In this document: positions 1-12,130 of the stretch, one piece after another
Numbering within the stretch: position 1 is the stretch's first letter
How the letters are laid out: each line of letters opens with the position of its first letter
Source of the DNA: Glossina fuscipes
Lineage: Eukaryota > Arthropoda > Insecta > Diptera > Glossinidae
Reading direction: 5' to 3'
Length of the DNA: 64,000 bases
NCBI RefSeq assembly: GCF_014805625.2
Contig: NW_023998422.1
Coordinates: forward strand, 4,773,874 to 4,837,873
Notes under the pieces: model-generated
Told to the model about the DNA's origin: nothing
Database searches by the model: none
What the model saw: only the letters and a program-made list of their open reading frames with translations
Made by a program: the position numbers and the translations under genes

Positions 1-730
1 CATTTAATGTTTTTTTTTATAGGGCTTTAAGCATTGTAAACGGAACGACATTATTAAAATACATCCGCTTGTGTGCAACGAAGGTCATATATATATTTCC
101 ATAGCCATGCGTTTCAATATCTACTTTGTGTATCACTGCATATATATAATGCTTCCTCTCCGCTGCTATGCTCCGCCGTACCATTGGGGACATTCTCTGC
201 ATAACTGGTCAAATGCATGTGAATGAAAAAAGGGGACAGAAAATAATACCTAACAAGTATCCTGTTCCTCGATGATGATTATTCAAAAATAGCTTTGGGG
301 CGAATGCAGATTTGTCTCTTGTTTAGTTTGCATTTTACGTTCAGCATTTGATCGAAATAAATTGATGTAAATAGAATTAAATCAAAAACTTTCTTATCCT
401 CTAACAAATGCATATGTAAACAATTTATTTTTTATTTACTTTCCGAGAAAATGTTTTACTCATGTAAATAATAAAAATATTGAATTCATACGCCATACAC
501 ACAATATAACAAATTCGTAAAGAGAGAGCACAAAAAATAAATAAAATAAATAAATAAATATGCATTAAAAAGGAACTCGTTAGGGGTGCATATATACACG
601 TATGTGTGTATGTAAATATTTCTGTATATATTTGATATAATAATAAAAATAAATATTTCCATTCTCTAGTTTTACGGTTGAATTAAACCAAAAATTTTTT
701 TTTAAAGGTTTTTTAACTATAATTTTTTTT

Positions 731-763
<33 letters not shown>

Positions 764-1254
764 CTTAAAGGCTTTTAAATGAATAGTAGCAGCTCTACCG
801 ACATTGCATATCGTTTAGTTTGTGTGTAATGTGCCTTCGATTCAGTTTTGAAATTAAATTCGTTTATACTGAATATTTTGAAGACATTTTTGCAATCAAC
901 ACTAAGCGCTCGGAAACGGTAGCCTAGAATAAGGACTTAAAAGAGGACATACTAACGGCCCTTCTATAGCTGTCGATGTTAAGTAGACTAGATCGCAAAT
1001 TTTCCATTTGGGTTTACAGCCGCCGATTATCGACGCGCTGGCAAGTGTACAGCTGCCGTAAAAGTGTGACTTCTTTCTCTGTGGAATGAGAAAAGAGAAA
1101 ACAAAGTAAAACGTGGTTGCTAATGGCGCATATGCACTGCCGCATTTTATTAATGAAGGAAATTCCCAAACATTGCGAATATCAAATAATTATTTTCGAT
1201 ACTTTTACTTAGTTTTGGGTTTGGGAAAGAGTAAAAGCAGAACTAAATGAACAG

Positions 1255-1256
<2 letters not shown>
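1..1256. other. Non-coding stretch
   Basis: AT-rich, with a poly-T tract, TATA-type repeats and no frame with coding character on either strand. Confidence 0.5.
724..763. repeat. Poly-T tract
   Basis: About 40 bases of T with one A. Confidence 0.85.

Positions 1257-1289
<33 letters not shown>
1257..1289. repeat. (GA)n microsatellite
   Basis: Pure GA dinucleotide run about 33 bases long, roughly 90 bases before the hairpin-dense island. Confidence 0.9.
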
Positions 1290-1295
<6 letters not shown>

Positions 1296-1380
1296 AACAA
1301 CTCCTTATCACGTAGTGTTGGCAAGAATTCAGTTGTTATCTGAAAGGAAAGTGCCATTGTTATTTGTGGCAAGGGTTTAA

Positions 1381-2295
1381 CGTGGGTTCCTGCCTGAAAG
1401 ACTTAACCCCACGGTGGCCCAAGCCACTTTTAAGCGTACTACGCCCCCTGGCGAGTTAGACAATCCCCACAAAGTAGGGGCCTAAACAGCACCAGAGTCC
1501 AGAACAGTTTATTGTGTATGGAACAATAAACCCCACTCTGGTGAATGGCGAGGCCTAGCTGCACTCAATTGTTCCATTTTAGCTAGGAACTCGCCAACAA
1601 CCACCACGAGTACTCCCCGAAGGGCCGCACCCAAGCAGTCAGGACTCACAAATTGATCAACTGACTGCTTCCGCCATAAGGCTTCCACTGTGCTGTTGAT
1701 CAATTACCACCATTACCCGCAGGCATCCGTGACATGTGTTCAAAAGTAAAAATAGGTAAAAGGGGAAAACTTATTCGTCATATCCCTTTTCCATTTTTGC
1801 ATGTATTAATTAATTTACCAGACATTTTCTATCAATCGGCCAAAGGGAAGGCCGTCCGTCAATTCCTTTTTGCATTAATAGTATAATTAATTTATTTATT
1901 TATTACGACTTAAGGACAAAGTCCATCATATATCCGCAGGCATACGTGGCTTTGTGAGGCGAGCTTCCTGACCCCCGTGGCTCCCAGTTTGTTTTGCAAA
2001 GCCTTTGGCATACTTTGGGCGGTTGTTAAAACAACCGTACTTGCTTCGGATTCTCCATACTTTCCTGGTTGCCAGCCCCAAGTGAACTACTTTTCTTCAA
2101 GATATATAGGTCTCGGGTATTGCACTGAACATGGTAGGCTAGTCTAATGCACTCTACCATGCACTCGCTAGATTACTACCTTCATTGTACTTAAATACCA
2201 TCAATATATTTCCTCGGTAGTAACTAGCTTATTGAGTAAGAGCTCTTCTTCCAGCCAACCCCTCCACCATCTCTCAGAAACTCGTCGCCGAGTTA
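1381..2295. repeat. Hairpin-dense island of unknown origin
   Basis: Seen: at least ten closely spaced inverted repeats in about 900 bases. The arms are 1381-1386/1408-1413, 1414-1418/1423-1427, 1465-1468/1477-1480, 1490-1498/1535-1543 (with inner stem 1508-1515/1523-1530), 1547-1560/1581-1595, 1633-1641/1662-1670, 1651-1661/1695-1705 (11 bp perfect), 2020-2027/2030-2037, 2130-2137/2154-2161, 2167-2180/2216-2228 (13 bp with one bulge) and 2279-2283/2290-2294. The island is more GC-rich than its flanks. The phrase CCGCAGGCAT recurs at about 1719 and 1936. No long reading frame is present. It could be a structured RNA, a foldback-type mobile element or the untranslated part of a retroelement. 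Confidence 0.6.
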
Positions 2296-2574
2296 GCAGT
2301 CCAAAACCTTAAACTCTTCTTAGCCGGCCGAAGCCGTTGCCCGGGGATCACCGCTGGGAGGTGAGAGTTTCGGCACATCTATCCTTCTCATCAAAGCATA
2401 GTTCATCTCCCCAGTGCCATTGTTATATTGAAGGCAGTTCAAGTGTTTTGTTGAATGGGAAAAGACGATCATTACCGATAGAATCAAGACCATTAAAAAC
2501 ACTAAAGTGAGCCACGGCCCAAGTACAAATATTTATTTAACGACTGCTTAAAACAAGACATTATATGGCAAATC

Positions 2575-2855
2575 GTCAAACGAGTGAGTTTTCAATAGCG
2601 GTAGTCTTTGCCGGTGTACCACATTCTACTAAAATATCTCAAAAGTCGCGATCCGTCAATTGAACACAAGAAAATAAAGCGGACAAAGGAGTAGATAAAA
2701 TGATTCTGGAAGTGACTCCGAGTCAATCACCATAAAAAAGAGCACAAGATGGACAGGCGGACAGACAAGCTTACGAGCAGAGTCACTTTCTGAATCAGTT
2801 CGTGTAATAAGAGAAAGGTCTATGTCAAGTCCCTCTGGCTGCTGCACACACACAC
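2575..2855 (-). repeat. Dispersed repeat family R, copy 1
   Basis: The reverse complement carries the family core GCTTGTCTGTCCGCCTGTCC (about 2738-2757), flanked by a GATTCAGAAAGTGACT-type block and, further on, TTTTGAGATATTTTAGTAGA. The block order is the same as in the other copies. Confidence 0.5.
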
Positions 2856-3358
2856 AGTTTATATATCCTTGTGCCGTCAGTGTTGTGGGGTTTAAGAAAT
2901 GAAAAAAAGGACAAAATTCATGTAGAAACAAACAAGAGAAAAACAAGCATTCACAAGTTTAGACCGAAAGCACAACCACACTCGACTTGGGACTTGGGAT
3001 CCTTAACTGTGTGTAAGCGTAAACAAGTAAAATCTTGCTACTGCCTGGCGTGTACAACTTCAGTTCAATTTTCGAGTTATGCAAATATTAACGGATGTAA
3101 TTTAGATACGATATAGACAAAACGCGTTTATTGAGAAGAATTGATTTAATAATTGCGATACTGAGTCTATATTATATAATCCCGTTTAGGATTCTCAACG
3201 GGTTGAAAAGCCCGAAAGATTTGAGACCATAGTCGGCCAGGGCGACTGACAGACCAGTAGGTAGATATATAACGTTCTTCCATGTATACATATGTACGTT
3301 ACAAGTACTTTTCATCTAATCCACTCGATGTACCGAGTGTAAGAATGAAACGACTTAC

Positions 3359-3411
3359 CCTAAGGCATTTACGTCGTCAGGATATAGTCCCCAAACAGTA
3401 GCATTCGAGTC
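3359..3411 (-). CDS. Candidate internal exon, minus strand
   Basis: Seen: CTTTATCTGGTTAG before 3411 and CCTTAGG|GTAAGT after 3359. One frame of three is open and reads DSNATVWGLYPDDVNAL plus two bases. No neighbouring exon or family was recognised, so chance is a real alternative. Confidence 0.2.
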
Positions 3412-4179
3412 CTAACCAGATAAAGTGAATTTAAGCAAAGAGAATATCTTGCTAAGTGGATCGACCTTGTAACCAAGGTCATATAAATAGTATCTAGAGA
3501 CCAACTATTAACAGCCGAACGGCTTGTTCCCTTTAAAATGTCAATGCTTTACGTACGCAGTATAGAGAACAAAGTCTTTATATCTAAACTACCAGTGGTT
3601 TATTTCTCCTATGAGATTATTTTCAAATTTCTTTTTACTTATTATAAATATTTCAAAAAAAAAAAAAAAGAAAATATATATATATAGTTGCGAAATTTAA
3701 CGAATTAATGTCACGTGTTTTACAGAGTCGTTCGCTTGCTTACATGCTACACGTGAATACAACATTAAAGCTCATATATTCTTTTATAGATGAGAAAATT
3801 TAAATACATACGCACGCATAATAAACGAATGAAATGAACACTAAACGGAAAAAATGCATGAAAACCGGAGACAGTTTATGCCCGAAAAACACTTCCGCTG
3901 ACATTTAAATTACCTTCAGAGTGCTTGACGAATACAATCACATTTATATAACTGGATGGGGGCAAAAACCAAAAAAAAAAAAAACCAAAAGAAAAAAAAA
4001 TGTAATGAACGCGTGCGTGTGCATGTGTGTGTATTTTTCATTTTTATAAAGCTACTTGAAATGAAGTACATTCACACGGCAAAAATAACAACACAATAGC
4101 AATCACAATTTTTTCATATCGCATACGTTGGCAAAAAAGAGAAAAAACTGTCTGTTCTGATGATAAATATGAAATGTAT

Positions 4180-4182
4180 AAT

Positions 4183-4215
<33 letters not shown>

Positions 4216-4352
4216 GAGAAGAGAAGAGAAGGAAAAAAAGCGGCAACAGCAACAGCAATAACAACTATGTTATATTACATGGTATGTTATGGTATTGTAC
4301 ACGCATATATTTACCACAACAGCAAAAGCAACAGCAACAGCAACAACAACAA
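4180..4352. repeat. Poly-A, (GAGAA)n and CAR/CAA repeats
   Basis: About 30 A, then four GAGAA units (about 4210-4230), then after 80 bases a CAACAG/CAA run (4317-4352). Purely simple sequence. Confidence 0.8.
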
Positions 4353-4979
4353 CAACAGAAGGAATGAGTAACAATTTTTTTGATTAATGTGTCTGCTGCA
4401 AATTATAAATAGCATATGAATGAATGCCATCCAGCGATGACAACAACAATAGCGAAAGATGAAAGAAAAAAAAAAAAAAAAACCATAAAGCAACAACAAT
4501 AACAATAACGATAAAACGTAAACCAAATTGTCATACTGTGAATTGGTCAAATATGCACATGTGCCTGATGCTGATTGCTTGCTGCATTCCGCATATCGCG
4601 CACAAAAAGCCAATAATATATAAAATAAATAAATAAATTAAACAAAAAAAAAAAAAATGAAAATGTGGAAAGGAAAATAACAAAATAACTAATATGGTCA
4701 TATTAAGCATCCTGCTGTTTATAATTGTCTTTTCAGAATAGTTCGTTTATATTATTTATCGCGGCCTTACATTTTCACATAAAATGCGAATAATAAGTTC
4801 ATTATAACATTCGTTAGCGCGAAAGCGAAAGCGAAAGTGATAAAATAAATTTTAAAAAGCAGTTAGTTAAGAGGATATCTTGCCTGGGGAAAAATTCGTA
4901 GGCATCTAAAGAGCCTTCTAGAGGGATTTATTCCATGTGAAAGTATCTATAGTCGATATATAATATGACTAAAAAGTCC

Positions 4980-5830
4980 TTATTCCAGCCATTTTGCCAC
5001 CTAAGGGAGATGCTAACGACCCAACTTTACCCCGAGGAAGATTCGATTTTGCGTCAAGTGAGTCGGTAATATTTTTTGATCCGTGCTAAGGAAAACGAAG
5101 AGCAACCTTGCAGTAGATACCTTATATAACATTTGTACGAAGAGAATGGCTACTTAAAATACATCCTTTAATAAGTTCGTAGGATATGAGGCTTTGCCAT
5201 TGCGTTAACTAAACGCACTAATAAAAGAATTATTTATTGATCCCTTATCCCTTTTCAAGATAGTCGAAGAATATCATACGCATCCGGATGCCATAATATT
5301 CTCAGGGAACTTTTACGTCTTCTATTGCGGTACACCCGACTGATTACCGATGTGACTTTGGAGTGTAGTGATGATTCTATGCTTCAGCCGTTGCCGTATA
5401 CCGCGTTAAAAAAGTCTTTTCAGTTCGGGTAAACAACTTCAAACACCACGTTGAATTATCAACACGATATTCACTTTACCCGAAAGTGAGCAAAAGCGGA
5501 CAGAGCTTCCTCCTGGACAAACTTTCACACCAAGTAGTGAATATATTGCTTTCTGACGTCATTAAAATGCTAGCTATATCATTCTCAAGTTCTTTTTCTT
5601 TTCTTCCAAAATGATTTCGTGCGCTTTCTTATATGTGTTCTACAACATCTGCCGATTTCGGTTGACTAAAACGTTCAGCATTTTCGGTATTTGTACAGCC
5701 GCGTTCGAAATTAGTAAAACACCTTTCTACCCTTCGTCTCGACGGAAGTGAATCCAAATAACATTTACCAAGCTATTGCGTCGCTTGTGCGGTGTTTTCT
5801 CGCATTAATAATCAATGCTTTATAAACATA
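4980..5830 (-). mobile_element. Degenerate mariner transposon relic
   Basis: Minus-strand fragments in shifting frames match mariner transposases in the correct order. They are an HTH-linker piece (NFERGCTNTENAERFSQPKS, about 5640-5750), the middle (EKTFLTRYTATVEA, then NHHYTPKSHR) and the catalytic-domain piece GIRMRMIFFDYLEKG (about 5255-5310). Stops and frameshifts interrupt all of them, so it is dead. Confidence 0.65.
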
Positions 5831-7079
5831 TGAAATTTAGATTTTTCCTGTGTCACCAACACAACTGTAATTTGTAGACTAAGGGTCGAAATATTATGAA
5901 ATTCTAACAGATTTCATAGGAATTCGTCAATAGTTCCTTTACATCTATATGCCGTCTTGTGAACTTAATGAACGATGCGTTGTATTATGCAAAAATCATA
6001 TTTTTTTAAAATCAGGTGAAAGTCTTGTATATAATGGCAGTTGATATTGTTGCCTTTTAAATTGCTTGAGATGAATTTCTCAAAGAAATTATTTTGATCC
6101 AATTATATTGGAAAGTAAGCAATAAAACTTTGCTGTCTTTAGATGCAATTTAAAATATGAAAATTAAAGGTTTCTCTCTTTGCTTATTCTCAATCAATCG
6201 GTTGCTTAAGCCGGTTTCTGCAAACCACACTGCGGACATTGCTCTGGTTAGAGTAGAACTTTTCCACAGAGGCACTTTCTGGCCAACCATGTTTATATAC
6301 TAAGAAAGATTGAAAGATTGAGATGTCTAGGGGATGTGATTTCTACAATTGCGGAAGAAGAAGAATTACGGAAAAGTTCAAGTTAAGTTCCTCGTTACAA
6401 CGTTTTTAACTTGTTAACGTTTTACTTTGTTAACTGAAGTGCAATATGAGAGCAATTTCATTTTGTGTAAACGCACTTTAACACGTTAAGGACCGGTGGT
6501 ACACGCCGGTATATATATATAAATATTTTTATATTTATATATAAAATATTCTTGTTGTGGTTCGCTGGATTTTAAATATTATTTTGAATATATAACATTT
6601 TTATATGACCGATTAAAAGTACAATGAAATTTCACAAACTTGGTCACATGATAGCAATAAGGGCAGCATAAGTTTTTATTACACACAATACTGTTGAAGC
6701 GAGCATTTATTTTTGAAGCTATGATAATTCTATGCAGAGCGATGGTGTGCTGTCTCCTCGCTTCAACTTTCATGTCAGCCACACAAATTTGGAATCTAAG
6801 TTCCTAGCTTTTGCGCGCAAAGTTATTAGTAACCGGCAGCTTGTTTACAAACACACAGGGCAGAGCGTAAGTGCTCGTAAGTAAGGAAAGGTCTAGAGAT
6901 TATTGCAATATTTCCTTAAAAAAACCAGGCATACAAGATTCATTCCCATTAATCTCTAAAGAAATTTGTTGTGATTATAACGAAATGATCAATTTTGATA
7001 ACTCTTACAACGGTGCTGACACAGGTTATGATGTGTCATAATCTTACACAATGGACTAATACTAAGTCGCTGTTCGCAG

Positions 7080-7270
7080 GTTCAAATCTCAGTGCATCTG
7101 TATATTCAGCGATGTCCACACTTGAGCGTAGCAACGGCGAGGGTTCATTCAGTAAACACTGTTACACCCACAAGGATGCGACCGCTCCTTCCTTATCTCT
7201 TCGTCTTTCTGCACTCTTTTCTGGTCATCACCTTGTTACACATACAATGAAGAACATATCGAGAAAACAT
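7080..7270 (+). mobile_element. Possible SINE copy
   Basis: A B-box-like GCAGGTTCAAATCTCAGTGC is followed about 100 bases later by GATGCGACCGCTCCTTCCTT, which resembles the body at 22280. The A box is not clear. Confidence 0.33.
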
Positions 7271-8900
7271 GAAGAAGAAGCAAGATAAGATCCCTTAGAT
7301 GTTGGCGAATAATGTCCAAAAAGTTTATTCCCCAACACTGCTTGTGTGTGTTACTTTTCAATTGTGATGTCGTTTGCTTGAAGCACATAGCCTAGGCGCT
7401 CGATGAGATTATGTAATCATGGAAAGATAGATAACTGATTGCATTTTCCTTAGATTACGACTATGACCGATGTCCCACGTAAGTAAACAGGAGAGAACAA
7501 AAGTGAGAAGTTGTCCGAATGTCCGAACAAAATTGGAATCATTTCATAAGCACTACATGTAAGCAAATTGGAAATTTGGAATTGGGCCAGTGGGTAACCT
7601 CATCAAGTCAAGTAGGAAAAGCGGCTATCAAGAAGGCATATCTCAGTTTAATCCTCTATGCGGTACGTTATACTTCAATTACGAAAGCGATATGGTAGTA
7701 GGTGTGGTACATACTCCGTCAGTAGAGGCATAAAACATGTTTCAGAGGTTGTTTCAAATATTCAGGAGATTCTGAGTTTAATCAAACTCAGTGTTCACTG
7801 CGAAACAACAAAAACATTCACCCAAAACCATTATTTATAGGAAGGAGTAACGATTGGTGGATTCGGTGCTCAGAATAGCACAGCATCTCCTACATAACAT
7901 AACGCAGCTTCCTGTCTCATCCAAGTGGACTTGATATTGGTGTTTAGTATCATAGTCAAGGTTTATCGTTGGCCAAATATGCAACCTGTTTCGTTGCGTT
8001 TTGTTGCTCACGCATGATGAATGAAGCGAAAAATTTCATGATTCTCGCAAATGTCTTTTTTGTTTGACACGGAACTCGAGCGATGCAAAGTTCAAAGAAA
8101 CTCTGTTGTCTACACTTCAACAGCAAGCATATCTTGTGAAATTAAACCCCAAGAGAACACTTGCAGATGGTGAAGTTAGTTTTTCACTCAGGGCCCTAAA
8201 GTAGTCTATAATGTTAGCTAAATTCTTGCTTGGAAAAAAAACGCGAACTTATTCGGCGCGCCAATAAAAGAATTTTGTTATGACTTGTACTTTAAAACAG
8301 TTTCTTAATTGCTATATCAAAATCTTGGCAAATTCAATTACAAGGTCTTAACAAACGCAAACGAGCACAAAACTGCGTATGTAAAGTTTTCATTTCTGTT
8401 CAATTTCCCATGGAAAGTTTCCGCAAGTAATAAAACAAAAAAAATAAAAAATAAAAAAGAAAAAAGTAAACATGAGGAAATTCAATTAAAAATAACATGT
8501 AGAACAGACGATATACGACCGCGTACAGTTATGGGGTTGAGTTTGTTTTTGTATGTGTTCACGAGTTTGATTACACAAACGTAGGACCTCTTTTTCGATG
8601 CCATATTTATTATATGTGGAAAATGTTCTTGTGTTCTTCTTCTTCTTTTTTTTTTCTACACATTTTTTTACTTGTTTCATATTTCGTTTTGGAGCCCGCA
8701 TTAAATTTTGTTAAATGAATTCATATACAGCCCTAACCGTTGATTTACAGAAATGAAATTTTAATTATTCGCGCTACGTTTTCGAAAATAAAAGTCAATC
8801 CTACATCCGATTTGGTGTTAATTACGGCGGATTCTTCGATGAACGGATTCTTTAATGCAGAATCGCTATAAAATCGCTAAGCGAAAGAACACATTTACAC

Positions 8901-9328
8901 TTTTCCTTCTTTTCTTTGCTTCTTCTTTCTTTTCTTTCGTTTTCTGCTCTGTTTTTTCTTTTCTATTCTGCTTACTTTTCTTTTCTGGGCACGCCTTGCT
9001 TTGCGTTGTGTTGCTTTGTCTTGCCTTACTTTGCCTTGTCTTCTATTGCATTGCCTTGCATTTGCTCTATTTTTTCTTATGTTATCTTGTTTCGCTTTCT
9101 CTAGTCTTGCCTTGAGTTGCCTTGATTTGCCTGGCTTTGCCTTATTCTGTTTTGCCCTACCATCGCTTGTCTTGTCGTACCTTGATTTGCTTTGTCTTGT
9201 CTAGTCTTCTCGTCTCTTCTCTTCTCTCCCAACTTTTCTCTCTGCCTGTATTTCTATTTATTTTTTTCTTCTCTTCTTTTCTGCCCTTTTCCCTTTCATT
9301 CTATCCTTTCCGTTTCATTGCTTTTCGT
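8901..9328. repeat. Pyrimidine-rich decayed pentamer tract
   Basis: About 430 bases of almost pure C/T with G at intervals, built from TTGCC/CTTTG/CTTGT-type pentamers between 8996 and 9205, and TTCTT-type runs on each side. Several short frames rich in Leu, Phe, Ser and Cys fall here and are products of composition. Confidence 0.65.
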
Positions 9329-9526
9329 TAATCGCTTGCTTGTCCTTTACACATTGTTCTTTTCATTTGCAAAATTCTATTATTCTGAATATGAGCTTAT
9401 CACGCCCACATTAATAAAATTTCCATGAAATTTCGTTGTTCATACAAGTAACTAAGTTGTCAAGTGTCTCTGCTTGTCTTTTGCATTTTTTCAATTTTCT
9501 TAATTGCTTTCTCGTTCAAAATTCAG

Positions 9527-9581
9527 CGAGAAGCAGTAAGAAAACGTCGTATATCATGTGAAGATAGAGTGAAAAATTATG
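9527..9581 (+). CDS. Candidate internal exon A of an unrecognised long-intron gene
   Basis: Seen: a pyrimidine-rich tract ending in AAAATTCAG precedes 9527, and TATG|GTAAGC follows 9581. Only one of three frames is open; it reads REAVRKRRISCEDRVKNY plus one base (phase 0 to 1). The peptide is basic and low in Ile/Phe, unlike chance translation of AT-rich DNA. Its end phase fits exon B at 35894, giving a Gly codon at the junction. I do not recognise the protein. Confidence 0.35.
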
Positions 9582-10144
9582 GTAAGCAGTATAACGCGAT
9601 TTTGACTCAAGTTTCTATTTATCAGGCAGAGCACAAGAGAGTTTTTTTTTTTTTTTTAATTTAACCTAAAAAGCTTTCTTTTCCTTTGGATAATGAATGC
9701 ATTGCGGTGCACCTGTTATGTGCTTATTTATTTTCAAAAAATTATATATGCATTCGTTTGATCAAAAAGTGATAAGAACTTTTCATTCATCATGGACGAG
9801 GTTATGGTTTCTTTTTTTCTTCTTTTTTTTTTAGCTTTGCAACAGTTTTCTTGTTTGCTTGCATCAATCACGTTTCCATCGCTTTTTTTCTGTAAATAGA
9901 GATAATAACGGATCATAATTAACATTTCATGATTCGGTTCTCAACAAAAACCGCATAACTCAAATTTCAGAGGGAATTCCTTTAGTGATTATAAGCTGGT
10001 GGAATCGGTATTAGCATTCTTACTTCCTCTCATCCTATGATATTCTCTTTGTCCTAAATTCCTCTTTTCCGTTTTACATCATTATAGGTTTGACTATGGC
10101 CTACGATCTCAAATGTCATTATGGAGAATAAGGCGTTTTTTAGG

Positions 10145-10240
10145 TCACCCGCATAAGTAGGCGAGTAGGCAAAGGACCGCAACTAACAATTCAATGATTG
10201 TGCATTCAAATCTTAAGTGCGGTAGAGTTTTCCATTCATA
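10145..10240 (+). mobile_element. tRNA-derived SINE head
   Basis: Contains an A-box-like TAGGCGAGTAGGCAAAGG and a decayed B box (CATTCAAATCTTAAGTGCGG, GTAGAG). Matches the copy at 25061 and, reversed, the one at 12040. Confidence 0.45.
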
Positions 10241-10419
10241 ACAGCATATGATCTACGTTATTCCGCAGCCTTTAACTTTGTTAACAAAATATATAGACAA
10301 TGAATAAATAAAAAAGTGGAGCGTATTCTATGGGTGCTTGTTATTAATTTTATTTTATCTGCGTGGATCTTATTACTTACATACTTTACTGCTTCTCTAA
10401 GCATATCATCAATTATTTG

Positions 10420-10700
10420 TTAAATGTCGATACAGAGGTATTTTCTAAAACGATCTAAGTGTGTCTGTCCGTCCGTCTTATTTTCTTGTCTTCAGCCTAC
10501 AGGTTGAAATTTATCAGATATTTTGATGACATTTCCTACATCACCGAATTTTGGCTCAAGGATGAATGCTGTTGAAAATGGATCGGATGGGGTCGCTTTT
10601 CCGTTCACTTCCCATGTAATATTTTATTTGGAGACGTCGTGATCAATAGTAGGGTGATGTAGGCAATATTATGGTGGCATACTACAGTCTTCCGCTTATT
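10420..10700 (+). repeat. Dispersed repeat family R, copy 2
   Basis: Shows GTGTCTGTCCGTCCGTC, then CTACAGGTTGAAATT, CAGATATTTTGATGACATTT and AAGGATGAATGCTGTTGAAA, ending with a block around ACTACAGTCTTCCGCTTA. Confidence 0.55.
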
Positions 10701-11589
10701 TTTACATTTTTATGTCTTAGTTGTTTTCAAACCCTCTCAACTTCGCCAAGAACTTGGAAACAAACCCCTTTTGACTTTCGTGAACAAGGTTCATCAAATG
10801 CCTGCAGCTTTGTTGTCAGCCTGTAACGGTCTTTCATCAGCTGCACACACGTTTTCGCGGCAGCAGTAAACTCTTGTTATATATCACCTAAAATCAGAGT
10901 ATAACACTTGCCGTATTATTCATGTTCATACCACAGTGGATATAGCAGGAATTTTTAACATGCGACTTCTTTACTAAACCATTCCATTTTCGATTGCTTC
11001 GCTACGTTATGTATGTTATTTTATGACATGTGTTGCTTATTATTATAAACCTGTGCTGGCCATAAAATCATCTGCAAATTATATAATGAACTCAAGAAAT
11101 CAACGAATTATTGGAAAAAAAAGGTCGCGTGAGCAATAGTGTTAATAAAAAAGCTTATGTGATAGAAATTGTAGAAAACCTATATTTTTTCCTACTCTTT
11201 GATTACGATCTTCATCTATGATATTTTTTGACCAAATCTCATATAGAAAACTATCTTGTGTCCTTCGTTGGCCCACAAACATCATCATAACTCACGGAAA
11301 ATGTTGTCAACGAGAAGATTTTTTACCATGAACAACAACTATAATGTAGAAGGAAAAGTGGAAAAAGAATGGAAGAAATGAAAAGAAAAGAAACGAAAAT
11401 AATAGAAAAGAATAGAACAACAATTATAATTTTTCATCAACTAAATTGGTAATCAAGAGGACGTTCAGAATTTTTCAATAAGCGTTGTTTTGCTAACGCC
11501 AACGGTCTGCTTACTTCATTATGCCTTACAGGACTTGTGTTGCAAAGGTATATTATGTTTAGATGGATGTGTGAAAAATCCGCCATCCT

Positions 11590-11815
11590 TTTATGATGCC
11601 AATCGATTCAGAAAGTCATTCTAAGCTAGCCTGTCCATCTGTCCGTATAGGTTCTATGTGTTCAACTTACAAGGCGTAGCTTCTGGGACGTTATGAGGAA
11701 ATTTGGTATTTTGGGCCAGAGCCCGACGCTTTTTAAAATCGTTCGTATCGGAGCACTTTCTCGATAACATCGCCTTTCATTTCTTTGTTTGAAATGTCGT
11801 TATATGAATAATTGC
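11590..11815 (+). repeat. Dispersed repeat family R, copy 3
   Basis: Begins with TGATGCCAATCGATTCAGAA and continues with GCCTGTCCATCTGTCCG, GAGGAAATTTGGTATTTTGG and GTTCGTATCGGAGCACTTT, in the family order. It stops short of the 3' end block. Confidence 0.5.
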
Positions 11816-11938
11816 AGAGTAGTGGTGGGCCATGGCTTGCAATAGTTTTTTTACTTATTTTCTCGGAATTTTTTTTTTTAATTTCAAGGAATCGTTTCCT
11901 TTCTCTTTCAAATGCATACCTTCCGTGTTTTAATTTTC

Positions 11939-11939
11939 A

Positions 11940-11970
<31 letters not shown>

Positions 11971-11971
11971 A
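11939..11971. repeat. Poly-T and (TTA)n
   Basis: About 11 T followed by seven ATT units. Confidence 0.85.
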
Positions 11972-12039
11972 AATTTAGCCAGAGAAATAAATTCTAAAAC
12001 TAAAGTCTTAAAGCGCTAGCATCTAAGGCTTTCGGGTTT

Positions 12040-12130
12040 ATTATAAACTCTACCGCACTTGAGATTTGAACCCACGACCATTGAGTTGCTAGTCGAGATT
12101 CCTCGACTTCGACCACTTGGGCGGATGATT
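12040..12130 (-). mobile_element. tRNA-derived SINE head, reverse copy
   Basis: Reverse complement reads CCAAGTGGTCGAAGTCGAGG and GTCGTGGGTTCAAATCTCAA, i.e. degraded A box and good B box, followed by GTGCGGTAGAG as in the other copies. Confidence 0.5.

Noticed and set aside
8855..9428. Several overlapping Leu/Phe/Cys-rich frames resembling membrane proteins
   Set aside because: Composition effect of the pyrimidine-rich pentamer tract; all plus-strand frames are open for the same reason.
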